Shown: positions 27,146-35,867 of the stretch, in pieces
How the letters are laid out: the number at the start of each line of letters is the position of its first letter
Position numbering within the stretch: the stretch's first letter is position 1
Source of the DNA: Acidiferrobacterales bacterium
GTDB taxonomy: Bacteria > Pseudomonadota > Gammaproteobacteria > Arenicellales > Poriferihabitantaceae
Length of the DNA stretch: 64,000 nucleotides
Direction of reading: 5' to 3'
NCBI GenBank assembly: GCA_019633985.1
Contig: JAHQWE010000061.1
Location: forward strand, 1-64,000
The notes under the pieces: generated by a model
What the model was told of the DNA's origin: nothing
What the model saw: the letters and a program-made list of their open reading frames with translations, nothing else
Database searches by the model: none
Made by a program: the position numbers and the translations under genes

Positions 27146-28147
27146 TTAACGTCGCTCATCCACCAATTTGTAGACCGGCTCCAGGTTGTTGTCGAGAGCT
27201 TCTTGAAGAACCTGCTGGTTTTGACGCTCCCGCATCTTATTAGAAATGTACTCTTCGCGACTCAACTCGAAAAGCTGTTCTCGATATTGATCGGTTTTGT
27301 CATACCAACGTTGAACACGCAACTCATACAGCGCATTCTCATCAAGTTCGCCCGCCCTGCTCTCAGTTTCAAAAAAAGTATCAATCGCCAGAAGGTAACG
27401 AACCAAATTCCGCTCAATCGCCCCACGCTGTCCGCCCACATACTTTGGCTTTCCCGACCAGGTTTTGCCTTTGATTGAGAAACCAATTTTACGACGTGCA
27501 ATAGTAGCCAGATAGACACGCGCCAAGCTATTGGTGAGACCCGGCTCACTGGAGAGCGCAAACTCTACATACACACCCTTACCATCTTCGCCCTCAGCGC
27601 CAATGGCATGAATATTGAATCGAATATTGGTGCTGTCCAGTGGTCCATCAGCGGCAAACAGGTCGGCAAAAAACACGCCGTTTTCTTTCCTGGCATCGAA
27701 AGATAGCTGTAGAAGGTGTGCATCATCCGGGGTCACATATCCTTTTACACCAGCGTAGAATTGAACCAGATTTTTCTGATTACGTACCAAGTGACCGCAA
27801 GCCTTGATATTGAGATGCAGCGGAATAAATTCACACCATTGTGCAGGTTGAAGCAGCTTACTTGAGAAAGTATCCAGTTCCACCCCGCGAATAAAGGTTC
27901 TTACTTTGGCCCGAGACAGCGTAGAGGTAAAACTTGAGCTCAATAGAAACGGAAGCGGATTTTCCCCACTGAGCTGTTTCTGACGAAACTCGATCGCTCG
28001 CTCCTGTAACGATGCCAAACTTTCTCTGGAATCAGAAGAAAAAGCCGCTCCAGACGTCAAAACGAGCAACGCCAGAGCACCTTGAATAACCCTACTGAGT
28101 CTGCACAGGAGAAATGCTTGAGTTCTGGGCTTACAGGTAGATCTCAT
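27146..28147 (-). CDS. Unknown exported protein
   Basis: A protein of 333 aa. The N-terminus has a basic stretch and a hydrophobic run (IQGALALLVLTSGAAFS) typical of a signal peptide, so it is probably periplasmic. I recognise no domain. The sequence is mixed alpha/beta with two cysteines close together (WCEFIPLHLNIKACGHL) that could form a disulfide, and a helical C-terminus rich in Arg and Glu. It is convergent with the DoeB-like gene and divergent from the Mrp operon. No functional call is justified. Confidence 0.6.
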   Translation of the reverse strand: MRSTCKPRTQAFLLCRLSRVIQGALALLVLTSGAAFSSDSRESLASLQERAIEFRQKQLSGENPLPFLLSSSFTSTLSRAKVRTFIRGVELDTFSSKLLQPAQWCEFIPLHLNIKACGHLVRNQKNLVQFYAGVKGYVTPDDAHLLQLSFDARKENGVFFADLFAADGPLDSTNIRFNIHAIGAEGEDGKGVYVEFALSSEPGLTNSLARVYLATIARRKIGFSIKGKTWSGKPKYVGGQRGAIERNLVRYLLAIDTFFETESRAGELDENALYELRVQRWYDKTDQYREQLFELSREEYISNKMRERQNQQVLQEALDNNLEPVYKLVDERR

Positions 28148-28417
28148 TTTGAATTTATATTCTTTGATATCTCGTAATTCAGGCGTTTTCGTCTGTTTTG
28201 ATTGGAGCTGATATGGCGTTCAAGCACTTCAACAGGAATAAAAGTGTTATCTGGGCGCTCCTATGTCAATAGGTAACCGAAATATACTCACTTGAGCTTT
28301 GTTTCACACTATCTTCTTTTCCTCTCAAATACCAGAAGACCGTCAAGCTCGCGGTAGTTCGGTTTTGTGGTATAAAATAGTGGAAAAAACGGAACTCCTC
28401 CGCACACCTCTTATCAA

Positions 28418-28897
28418 ATGCACTACCTGCTAACTGGAATCAGCTTAAGTTTATTTTGGCTGCTACTGTCCGGCTATTTCTCAAACATTTTGCTGTTGTG
28501 TTTCGGTGTCTTCTCGGTGGCTCTGGCGCTATATTTTGACCGTCATATTCGAACTAAATATCCGCTCAACACTCCAAGTTCATTGGTCAAAAACATCCCC
28601 AAGTTTGCTAAGTGGCTGGTGTTCGAGGTAATCAAAGCTAACATTGCAGTGGTAAAGAATATTTGGTCACCGCAAAAGAACCCCATTAGCCCGACGTTGG
28701 CCGAGCTGGATATGCGACAGCATTCGGCTCTTGGCCAAACCATATTTGCCAATTCGATTACCTTGACCCCAGGTACCGTGTCTTTTGATGTGAAGAACGG
28801 CAAGGTGCAGGTTCACGCCATCGTTGAGGAGGCCATCATTGAGCTACAGGATGGCGAGATGAACCAGCGGGTTGCTGATTTGGAGCTTGATCGATAG
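28418..28897 (+). CDS. mrpE: Mrp-type antiporter subunit E
   Basis: An inner-membrane protein of 159 aa, full length for MrpE/MnhE. Two N-terminal helices (LLTGISLSLFWLLLSGYF and ILLLCFGVFSVALALYF) precede a cytoplasmic tail containing FANSITLTPGTVSFDV, the typical MrpE signature. In Mrp complexes subunit E is needed for assembly or stability. It is the first gene of an eight-gene operon, 2 bases from mrpF. A possible -10 (TATAAA) lies at 28371 but no good -35 is seen. Confidence 0.95.
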   Translation: MHYLLTGISLSLFWLLLSGYFSNILLLCFGVFSVALALYFDRHIRTKYPLNTPSSLVKNIPKFAKWLVFEVIKANIAVVKNIWSPQKNPISPTLAELDMRQHSALGQTIFANSITLTPGTVSFDVKNGKVQVHAIVEEAIIELQDGEMNQRVADLELDR

Positions 28898-28899
28898 CT

Positions 28900-29172
28900 A
28901 TGTTTGCAACTGCCGCTGCAGCCTTGTTGGTCATTATGTGCCTCGCGCTTGTGAGGGCGTTTCGTGGGCCGAAGATCTATGACCGCATACTTGCGGTTAA
29001 TATGTTTGGCACCAAGACCGTATTACTGATTGCGGTATACGGATTTATGACCGGTAGACCTGAATTCCTCGATTTAGGCATCTTTTACGCACTCATTAAT
29101 TTTGTTGGCGTGATTGCTGCGCTGAAGTTCATAGAACGTTTGGACGAATATGACGAACAGGAGGAACGCTAG
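28900..29172 (+). CDS. mrpF: Mrp-type antiporter subunit F
   Basis: A membrane protein of 90 aa with three helices, normal for MrpF/MnhF. The conserved pattern VRAFRGPKIYDRILAVNMFGTKTVLLI is visible in part (RGP.IYDRILAVN). It lies between mrpE (2 bases) and mrpG (no gap) and belongs to the small-subunit set of the complex. Confidence 0.93.
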   Translation: MFATAAAALLVIMCLALVRAFRGPKIYDRILAVNMFGTKTVLLIAVYGFMTGRPEFLDLGIFYALINFVGVIAALKFIERLDEYDEQEER

Positions 29173-29484
29173 ATGCAGATAGCTGTCGATCTGGTCTCTT
29201 GGCTGTTTCTCAGTATGGGGATGTTTTTAGGCCTGACAGGAGCTTACGGAATACTAAAGTTTCCGGATTTTTACACCAGAGTACATGCTGCAAGTATTTC
29301 TGACACTCTCTGCACCGCGTGCTTTGTCATTGGTCTTGCGCTGCAGTCTGGTTTCAATCTTGTAACCGCAAAGTTATTCATGATTTTGATCCTTCTTTGG
29401 TTGACGGGCCCCGCAGCCAGTCATGCTCTTGTGCGAGCAGCAAACACCGCGGGGCTTAAACCAGTTACCGAGAAAAAAGACTGA
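29173..29484 (+). CDS. mrpG: Mrp-type antiporter subunit G
   Basis: A membrane protein of 103 aa, normal for MrpG/MnhG, with three helices and the family signature GAYGILKFPDFYTRVHAAS. It starts directly after the mrpF stop. The stop (TGA 29482-29484) is followed after one base by the mrpB-type start. Confidence 0.95.
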   Translation: MQIAVDLVSWLFLSMGMFLGLTGAYGILKFPDFYTRVHAASISDTLCTACFVIGLALQSGFNLVTAKLFMILILLWLTGPAASHALVRAANTAGLKPVTEKKD

Positions 29485-29485
29485 G

Positions 29486-30517
29486 ATGGAACTCGCCGTC
29501 AACATCACGCTATTGCTCATGCTCTGTGCGACGGTTTTTGCCGTAGTCAAACTACAGAGTCTGTTTGCAATCGTAATGCTCTTTGGTATCTACAGTCTCC
29601 TCAGTGCCATGATTTTTGTCGCGCTCGATGCGGTCGATGTGGCATTCACCGAAGCAGCGGTGGGTGCGGGAATATCGACTGTTCTCATGTTGGCTACTCT
29701 AGTAACCACTGGACGCTGGAAGAAAAAACCCGAACGTAGTGGACTATTGCCTTTGTTCGTCGTCACTATTACCGGAGCCGCCCTGGTCTGGGGTACATTG
29801 GATATGCCGGAGTATGGCAATCCGGCAAATCCCGCACATCATCATGTCGCCGACCGCTATATCGCGGAATCACCTACCGAGATCGGCATTCCCAATATGG
29901 TGACCTCAGTATTGGCAAGCTACAGGGGATTTGACACACTCGGTGAAGTCATCGTGGTATTCACGGCCCTTGTGGGCGTTCTCTCTTTGTTACAAGTCAG
30001 ACGACCCCGCACATTCGCGCGCAAGCAAGATAACCGACCCGACACACATCGTCGGCGCCCTTATCCGGTATTGCAAGTGGTTGCACTAATCATGATGCCA
30101 TTCATCATCGTTTTTGCTCTATATGTGCAATTTCATGGTGACTTCGGGCCTGGCGGCGGCTTTCAGGCCGGCGTGATTTTTGCTGTCGCGTTCATTCTCT
30201 ACACACTGACTTATGGTCTCGATGATTCGCTAGCATTGACCCCACTGCCTGCACTGAAAATTCTTGCGGCGGGAGGCGTCATCATTTACGGAGGAACGGG
30301 TGTCGTCTCCATGCTACTAGGTGGAAATTTTCTGGACTACAACGTTCTTGCCGCCAATCCGGTTAGCGGACAGCACATCGGTATTATTGTGATCGAACTA
30401 GGGGTAGGCATTACTGTTGCATCGGTTTTAATCACCGTGTTCTACGCATTTGTCACACGAGCAGAGCGTAACCGAGCGGGCGAAAAGCAAGTAGACCTGC
30501 CAAATAAAGCTGATTAA
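29486..30517 (+). CDS. mrpB: Fused MbhD/MbhE-type and MnhB domains (Mrp subunit B)
   Basis: A membrane protein of 343 aa from ATG 29486; an in-frame start at 29423 would overlap mrpG and is not preferred. Residues 1-75 are a DUF4040/MbhD module (DVAFTEAAVGAGISTVLML). Residues about 90-185 are MbhE-like, equal to the C-terminus of classical MrpA (VTSVLASYRGFDTLGEVIVV). From about 200 it is an MnhB domain (FHGDFGPGGGFQAGVIFAVA). Thus the C-terminal parts of MrpA are fused to MrpB here, while NuoL-type modules are encoded separately downstream. This arrangement is known in several proteobacterial Mrp clusters. Confidence 0.92.
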   Translation: MELAVNITLLLMLCATVFAVVKLQSLFAIVMLFGIYSLLSAMIFVALDAVDVAFTEAAVGAGISTVLMLATLVTTGRWKKKPERSGLLPLFVVTITGAALVWGTLDMPEYGNPANPAHHHVADRYIAESPTEIGIPNMVTSVLASYRGFDTLGEVIVVFTALVGVLSLLQVRRPRTFARKQDNRPDTHRRRPYPVLQVVALIMMPFIIVFALYVQFHGDFGPGGGFQAGVIFAVAFILYTLTYGLDDSLALTPLPALKILAAGGVIIYGGTGVVSMLLGGNFLDYNVLAANPVSGQHIGIIVIELGVGITVASVLITVFYAFVTRAERNRAGEKQVDLPNKAD

Positions 30518-30522
30518 AGACG

Positions 30523-30915
30523 ATGGACTCAATTTTCACCGACATATTGGCAGGCGCTCTAGGACGCTACAACTACTGGGTAGTCATCGTTCTGATGATG
30601 GCTGGGTTTTATGTTGTGATTGCAAGCACCAACCTGGTAAAAAAAATTGTCGGTTTAAATATTTTCCAGACATCTGTGTTCATTATGTACATCAGTATCG
30701 GGAAGATTAGCGGTGGCACAGCGCCCATTGTCTGGGCGAATGCTGAACTCTATTCCAACCCTCTTCCTCACGTACTTATTCTGACCGCAATCGTCGTGGG
30801 TGTGGCGACGACGGCACTTGGTTTATCGCTGATTATGCGAATTAAACACGCATATGGCAGTGTTGAAGAGGACGAGATTCTAGCGTTGAGTCAAGCCGAG
30901 GATGAGGACGAATGA
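30523..30915 (+). CDS. mrpC: Mrp-type antiporter subunit C (NuoK-like)
   Basis: A membrane protein of 130 aa with three helices, like MrpC/MnhC and the NuoK subunit of complex I. Typical parts are LVKKIVGLNIFQTSVFIMYI and LPHVLILTAIVVGVATTALGLSL, where the family's conserved proton-path residues sit. The acidic C-terminal tail (EEDEILALSQAEDEDE) is cytoplasmic. Its stop overlaps the next ATG (ATGA), consistent with translational coupling. Confidence 0.95.
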   Translation: MDSIFTDILAGALGRYNYWVVIVLMMAGFYVVIASTNLVKKIVGLNIFQTSVFIMYISIGKISGGTAPIVWANAELYSNPLPHVLILTAIVVGVATTALGLSLIMRIKHAYGSVEEDEILALSQAEDEDE

Positions 30916-32405
30916 TGTCTTCCCAACTCCCGGCATTGCAGGTAGTGCTGCCGTTGCTCGGCGCACCCTTTTGTTTCCTTCTTTGGCGTTACCCTCGCTG
31001 GAGCTGGGCGCTTGCGACCCTACTGAGCTGGTCTGCATTCGGCGTAGCAATAATGCTGCTGATTCAAGTACAAAACGCCGGAACCATAGAATATGCTTTT
31101 GGCGGATGGCAGGCACCATGGGGGATTGAGTACGTTGTAGATCAGCTAAACGTGCTGGTGCTTTTAATTGTATCTGGAATCGCGGCAGTCGTATTTCCAT
31201 ATAGTTGGACCAGCGTCCAACGCGAAATAGATCCTGAGCAACAATCGCTGTTCTTTACCAGCATGTTGCTTTGCCTTGCTGGTCTGCTGGGCATTACCAT
31301 TGCTGGAGACGCGTTTAACCTGTTTGTACTGTTGGAGATTTCTTCTCTCTCTACGTACACCATGATAAGCATGGGAAGGGATCGACGGGCTCTCACCGCC
31401 TCGTTCCAATATCTGATCATGGGAACAATTGGCGCAACCTTCATAATTATCGGGGTTGGCATCCTGTACATGCTGACCGGCACTTTGAATATGCAGGATC
31501 TGGCAACGCGTATTCCTGATCTCGGCACCTCGCGTGCTTCGCAGGTTGCTTTTGGCTTTCTGATCACCGGTATTGGCTTAAAACTCGCGATGTTCCCGCT
31601 ACATTTGTGGCTGCCCAATGCCTACGCATATGCGCCGTCTGCCGCTTCTGCTTTCATTGCTGCTACCGCGACTAAAGTCGCCGTCTATGTAATGGTGCGC
31701 TACGTCTTTAGTATCTTTGGCGTCGGCTTCTCGTTTGAAACAATGCACATCCAATGGCTGTTTGTCCCTGTCAGTGTTTTTGCAATTTTGTTTACTTCTA
31801 TCGTGGCATTGTTTCAAAGAGACATTAAACGCATGCTGGCTTACTCATCTGTCGCGCAAATTGGATACATGTTACTGGGCATCGGACTGGTCAACGTCAC
31901 GGGACTATCTGCCGCCTTGCTGCATCTGTTTAACCATGCCCTCATGAAAGGCGCACTCTTTTTAGCGATGGGGGCGGTTTGCTATCGAATCGGCAACACT
32001 TTTATTGACTCCATGCACGGCCTTGGCAAACAAATGCCCTGGACAATGGCAGCATTTGTCGTAGGGGGGCTGAGTATTGTTGGCGTGCCGCTGACAACCG
32101 GCTTTGTCTCCAAGTGGGTTTTGATTCAAGGAGCAATTGAAAATGGGTGGTGGCCCGTAGTCGCAGTGATACTGGTGGCCTCTTTAATCGCTATGCTCTA
32201 TATCTGGAGAGTTGTGGAGGCCGCCTATATGAAACCGCGACCGGAAGGTGCAGAGTCGATCACCGAGGCACCTGCTTCCCTTCTTATTCCCCTCTGGTTG
32301 CTTGCGGCAGCAAATATTTACTTTGGCGCGAATGCTCAATTCTCGATGGAACTAGCGCAGTCAGCGGCAAAAACCCTGTTCAATAGCGCAGTGGTGGGAT
32401 TTTAG
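30912..32405 (+). CDS. mrpD: Mrp-type antiporter subunit D (first copy)
   Basis: An ion-translocating membrane subunit of 497 aa with about 14 helices, homologous to NuoL/M/N. The key glutamate in TM5 is present (NLFVLLEISSLSTYTMI), as are the TM7 lysine and following loop (GIGLKLAMFPLHLWLPNAY) and the TM8 lysine (TATKVAVYVMVRY). It overlaps mrpC by 4 bp. This is the most canonical of the three D-like proteins. Confidence 0.95.
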   Translation: MMSSQLPALQVVLPLLGAPFCFLLWRYPRWSWALATLLSWSAFGVAIMLLIQVQNAGTIEYAFGGWQAPWGIEYVVDQLNVLVLLIVSGIAAVVFPYSWTSVQREIDPEQQSLFFTSMLLCLAGLLGITIAGDAFNLFVLLEISSLSTYTMISMGRDRRALTASFQYLIMGTIGATFIIIGVGILYMLTGTLNMQDLATRIPDLGTSRASQVAFGFLITGIGLKLAMFPLHLWLPNAYAYAPSAASAFIAATATKVAVYVMVRYVFSIFGVGFSFETMHIQWLFVPVSVFAILFTSIVALFQRDIKRMLAYSSVAQIGYMLLGIGLVNVTGLSAALLHLFNHALMKGALFLAMGAVCYRIGNTFIDSMHGLGKQMPWTMAAFVVGGLSIVGVPLTTGFVSKWVLIQGAIENGWWPVVAVILVASLIAMLYIWRVVEAAYMKPRPEGAESITEAPASLLIPLWLLAAANIYFGANAQFSMELAQSAAKTLFNSAVVGF

Positions 32406-32409
32406 ATAG

Positions 32410-33867
32410 ATGACACCAGAGAGCTTGCTCATCACTGCATTGGTCCTGCCACTGGTTGGCGGCGCCCTTACCCTGTGTCTGAGTAAATTTCAGAATGCCC
32501 GAGATGGGGCGACTATATTTACAGCCCTAGTCTTACTGTTTGTCATCATTCAACTAATAGGTACTACACTGTCTGGCGGGACGGTTGAGTGGCAGTTGTT
32601 TGAAATGCTGCCCGGGCTGTCAATTGAATTTCGCATCGAACCTCTGGGAATGATGTTTGCGGGCATTGCTGCGTTACTCTGGCCTATCAACTCATTGTAC
32701 TCCGTCGGTTATATGCGAGGAAATAATGAAGACAACCAAACAAGATTCTATTTGTTTTTTGCCATCGCTATATTTGGCGTCATGGGAGTTGCGTTTGCGG
32801 GTAACCTGCTGACGTTATTCATCTTTTATGAGGTACTGACTCTGTCTACCTTCCCGCTGGTAACGCACAAAGGCAATGACACGGCCCTAGCTGGCGGCAG
32901 AATCTACCTTAGCATCTTACTCACAACATCGATTGGCCTACTGCTTCCAGCGATAATCTGGACCTGGACAGTGGCCGGCACCACTGACTTCAGCGCTGGA
33001 GGTATTCTCTATGGAAAAATTAGCGGCGTACCTCTAACGATTCTCACATTACTTTTTATCTTTGGTATTGGAAAAGCTGCGGTAATGCCGGTGCATCGAT
33101 GGTTACCCGCAGCGATGGTCGCCCCCACACCGGTTAGCGCATTGTTGCACGCTGTAGCAGTCGTGAAAGCAGGGGTTTTCAGCGTTGTCAAAATTGTGGT
33201 CTACATCATCGGTATAGACACACTATCGGCCGCGCCGTGGAGCAGCTTGCTTTGGATATTGCCGGGTTTGACGATCGTTGTTGCTTCCGTTGTAGCGATC
33301 AAACAAGACAATCTCAAAAAGCGCCTGGCATACTCTACGATTGGACAGCTCTCCTACGTGGTTCTTGGCGCGCTACTGATCGCCCCTCTTTCAATCAAAG
33401 GAGCAGCACTCCATATTGTTGCCCATGCTTTTGGAAAAATTACGTTGTTCTTTGCGGCGGGCTCAATTTACACCAGCTGCAAGAAAACAGATGTCAGCCA
33501 ACTTGATGGCATTGGATGGAGAATGCCCTTCACCATGACCGCTTTTACGATTGGCGCAATCTCGATGATCGGATTACCGCCAGCGGCCGGCTTCATCTCA
33601 AAGTGGTATTTGTTAATGGGGGCGTTTCAGGTCGAACAACTTGTTGCTGTGATGGTGATCATTACATCGACCCTGTTAAACACCGCCTACTTTATGCCTG
33701 TTGTTTATGCCGCGTGGTTTCGTAAGGAGTCTGGCGAAACAATTCTGACTTACGGTGAAGCGCCATGGCCTGTGGTCGTTGCGTTGATGTTAACGGCAAT
33801 AATTACCATTTTGCTGTTTCTCTTCCCCGGCATCCCCTTTACTCTGATCAGCGCAATTCCACTATGA
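32410..33867 (+). CDS. Mrp-type antiporter subunit D-like (second copy)
   Basis: A membrane protein of 485 aa in the proton-translocating NuoL/MrpA/MrpD family. It has the TM5 glutamate (LFIFYEVLTLSTFPLV), the TM7 lysine (FIFGIGKAAVMPVHRWLP) and the TM8 lysine (AVAVVKAGVFSVV). It starts 4 bases after the first D copy and overlaps the next small gene by 4 bp (ATGA). It may take the place of the N-terminal antiporter part of MrpA, which is otherwise missing from the cluster. Confidence 0.93.
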   Translation: MTPESLLITALVLPLVGGALTLCLSKFQNARDGATIFTALVLLFVIIQLIGTTLSGGTVEWQLFEMLPGLSIEFRIEPLGMMFAGIAALLWPINSLYSVGYMRGNNEDNQTRFYLFFAIAIFGVMGVAFAGNLLTLFIFYEVLTLSTFPLVTHKGNDTALAGGRIYLSILLTTSIGLLLPAIIWTWTVAGTTDFSAGGILYGKISGVPLTILTLLFIFGIGKAAVMPVHRWLPAAMVAPTPVSALLHAVAVVKAGVFSVVKIVVYIIGIDTLSAAPWSSLLWILPGLTIVVASVVAIKQDNLKKRLAYSTIGQLSYVVLGALLIAPLSIKGAALHIVAHAFGKITLFFAAGSIYTSCKKTDVSQLDGIGWRMPFTMTAFTIGAISMIGLPPAAGFISKWYLLMGAFQVEQLVAVMVIITSTLLNTAYFMPVVYAAWFRKESGETILTYGEAPWPVVVALMLTAIITILLFLFPGIPFTLISAIPL

Positions 33868-34130
33868 TAGAAGATCCACATAAACACTGGTTATATCGTC
33901 GTAGTAGCCTCCCATGGTTATGGGGTATTTTGATTGCAATTTTGGTGATTTCTGTCGTTCCTGAATTCTTCATCCAACATTACACCTATTTTGAAGACCA
34001 GGGAACAACCATAGAAGCCAGCTTTGGCTTCCACGCTTGGTACGGCTTTTTTACCTGTGCAGCGATGGTTGTTGGCGCTAAGATTCTCGGCGTGTTTCTG
34101 AAACGCAAAGATAATTATTACGATGACTGA
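33864..34130 (+). CDS. Small two-helix membrane protein of the Mrp operon
   Basis: A small protein of 88 aa from ATG 33864, overlapping the previous stop by 4 bp; a longer in-frame start at 33765 would lie deep in the previous gene. Two hydrophobic helices are visible (LPWLWGILIAILVISVVPEFF and FHAWYGFFTCAAMVVGAKILGVFL), separated by a short acidic loop. The C-terminus is charged (KRKDNYYDD). It overlaps the third D-like gene by 8 bp. Such tight overlaps imply a subunit or assembly factor of the complex. I do not know a defined function. Confidence 0.82.
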   Translation: MIEDPHKHWLYRRSSLPWLWGILIAILVISVVPEFFIQHYTYFEDQGTTIEASFGFHAWYGFFTCAAMVVGAKILGVFLKRKDNYYDD

Positions 34131-35847
34131 AACGGGGATGATTTCTCAGTTGCTTTCTGGATGGTCGCCAGGCTTTCCGCCTGGACTTATTCTCATGGTA
34201 GCGGGCTTACTGATGCCTGTGTTTCCAGGTTTAAGCCGCAAAATAGTTGTTTTCGCAGCACCCGTCCTCACCCTGCTTACTGTCTGGGCCGTAGGCACAG
34301 ATAACAATGTCGCACTGGCGTTTCTCGACTATACCCTCAACCCGGTTTCAGGCAATGGCTATGGGCTGGTGTTCGCGACTATTTTTTCGATCATGGCTTT
34401 CGTGGGAGGGCTCTACGCCATTAATCAGGCCAGATTGATCGAGCTCTCTGCAGGCTACGTATATGCGGGTGCCGCTATCGGCGTGACCTTCAGCGGCGAC
34501 TTGCTCAGCTTGTTTGTATTCTGGGAAATCATGGCGCTGGGCTCAACATTGGTTATCTGGTCAGCTGGAACCGAAAAGGCCTGGGCGGCTAGCTTTCGTT
34601 ATTTACTGATCCACCTGTTAGGTGGTGTCGTACTAATGTCGGGCATTACTCTTCGAGTGCTGGAGACAGGCTCCATTGCATTCTCGGCAATGCAGCCTGA
34701 CAGTCTTGCGAGTGTTTTAATTCTTATCGGGTTTTTACTCAATGCAGGCGCCCCCCCGCTTTCCGCCTGGATTGCCGACGCCTATCCGGAAGCAAGTCCA
34801 AGTGGCATGGTCTTTCTCTCCGCATTTACCACCAAAACTGCCGTCTTTACCCTGTTGATTGGTTTCCCTGGAACTGAAATACTGATTTATATCGGTTTAT
34901 ATATGGTGTTTTACGGCATCATCTACGCATTGCTGGAAAACGATATGCGGCGAATCCTCGCATACAGCATTGTCAATCAAGTGGGGTTTATGGTTTGCGC
35001 TATTGGCATTGGTACAGAACTTGCCTTGGCGGGAGCCACCGCCCATGCCTTTGCACACATCATATATAAAGCGCTCCTCATTATGTCGGCAGGCAGCGTG
35101 TTATTGATGACCGGCAAGCGTAAATGCACTGACGTCGGCGGTTTAATTCAAACCATGCCTTATACAGCGTTTAACGGCATCATTGGTGCATTGGCTATTT
35201 CGGCTTTCCCGTTTACTTCTGGATTCGTGACCAAATCGCTGGAAACAGCCGCAGCGGCTGATCAAGGACTGATGCTTGTGTGGTTTTGTCTTATGGCAGC
35301 ATCAGCGGGCGTTTTTCTGCACGCAGGTATTAAATTTCCTTGGTTTGTATTCTTCCAAAAAGATTCCGGCTTACGTCCTCCAGAATCTCCGTGGAACATG
35401 CAGGCCGCGATGTGGATATTTTCCTTCTTATGTATAGCGATTGGATTATTCCCAAACTGGTTTTATCAAATCTTGCCGTTTCCACCAGACTATCATGCTT
35501 ACACCGCATCGCATCTGGTCACGCAGTTTCAGCTTCTATTATTTGCGGGTTTGGCCTTTTTTGTGTTGCTCCCCATGATGAAGCGCACATTGACAATCAG
35601 TCTGGATTTTGACTGGTTCTATCGAAAGTTTTTGCATATCGTGGCAAACGAATTCACACTGAAAACTGGCGCGGCGGGTAGTCTGTTCGAGAAGCAACTT
35701 CGTAACAAAGCTGAAGCGCTGATCAAGCGCTTGTACAAAGTTCATGGACCATATGGAATTTTAGCCCGAACCTGGCCAAGCGGTGGAATGGTACTTTGGG
35801 TTTCAGTGATGCTTGCTGGCATCATTATTTTTTCTGCCATTTTTTAA
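34123..35847 (+). CDS. Mrp-type antiporter subunit D-like (third copy)
   Basis: A NuoL/MrpD-family membrane protein of 574 aa. The TM5 glutamate is kept (LFVFWEIMALGSTLVIW) and the TM8 lysine is kept (SAFTTKTAVFTLL). Where the other copies have G-x-K-x4-P in TM7, this one reads LLNAGAPPLSAWIADAYP: the lysine is replaced by asparagine and the loop histidine by serine. A C-terminal extension (about residues 500-574) carries extra helices. It is the last gene of the operon. Its stop is 20 bases from the convergent flavoprotein stop. The missing lysine may mean a non-pumping or modified channel (inference). Confidence 0.92.
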   Translation: MTETGMISQLLSGWSPGFPPGLILMVAGLLMPVFPGLSRKIVVFAAPVLTLLTVWAVGTDNNVALAFLDYTLNPVSGNGYGLVFATIFSIMAFVGGLYAINQARLIELSAGYVYAGAAIGVTFSGDLLSLFVFWEIMALGSTLVIWSAGTEKAWAASFRYLLIHLLGGVVLMSGITLRVLETGSIAFSAMQPDSLASVLILIGFLLNAGAPPLSAWIADAYPEASPSGMVFLSAFTTKTAVFTLLIGFPGTEILIYIGLYMVFYGIIYALLENDMRRILAYSIVNQVGFMVCAIGIGTELALAGATAHAFAHIIYKALLIMSAGSVLLMTGKRKCTDVGGLIQTMPYTAFNGIIGALAISAFPFTSGFVTKSLETAAAADQGLMLVWFCLMAASAGVFLHAGIKFPWFVFFQKDSGLRPPESPWNMQAAMWIFSFLCIAIGLFPNWFYQILPFPPDYHAYTASHLVTQFQLLLFAGLAFFVLLPMMKRTLTISLDFDWFYRKFLHIVANEFTLKTGAAGSLFEKQLRNKAEALIKRLYKVHGPYGILARTWPSGGMVLWVSVMLAGIIIFSAIF

Positions 35848-35867
35848 CTGAACAAGGAAAGAATCTC

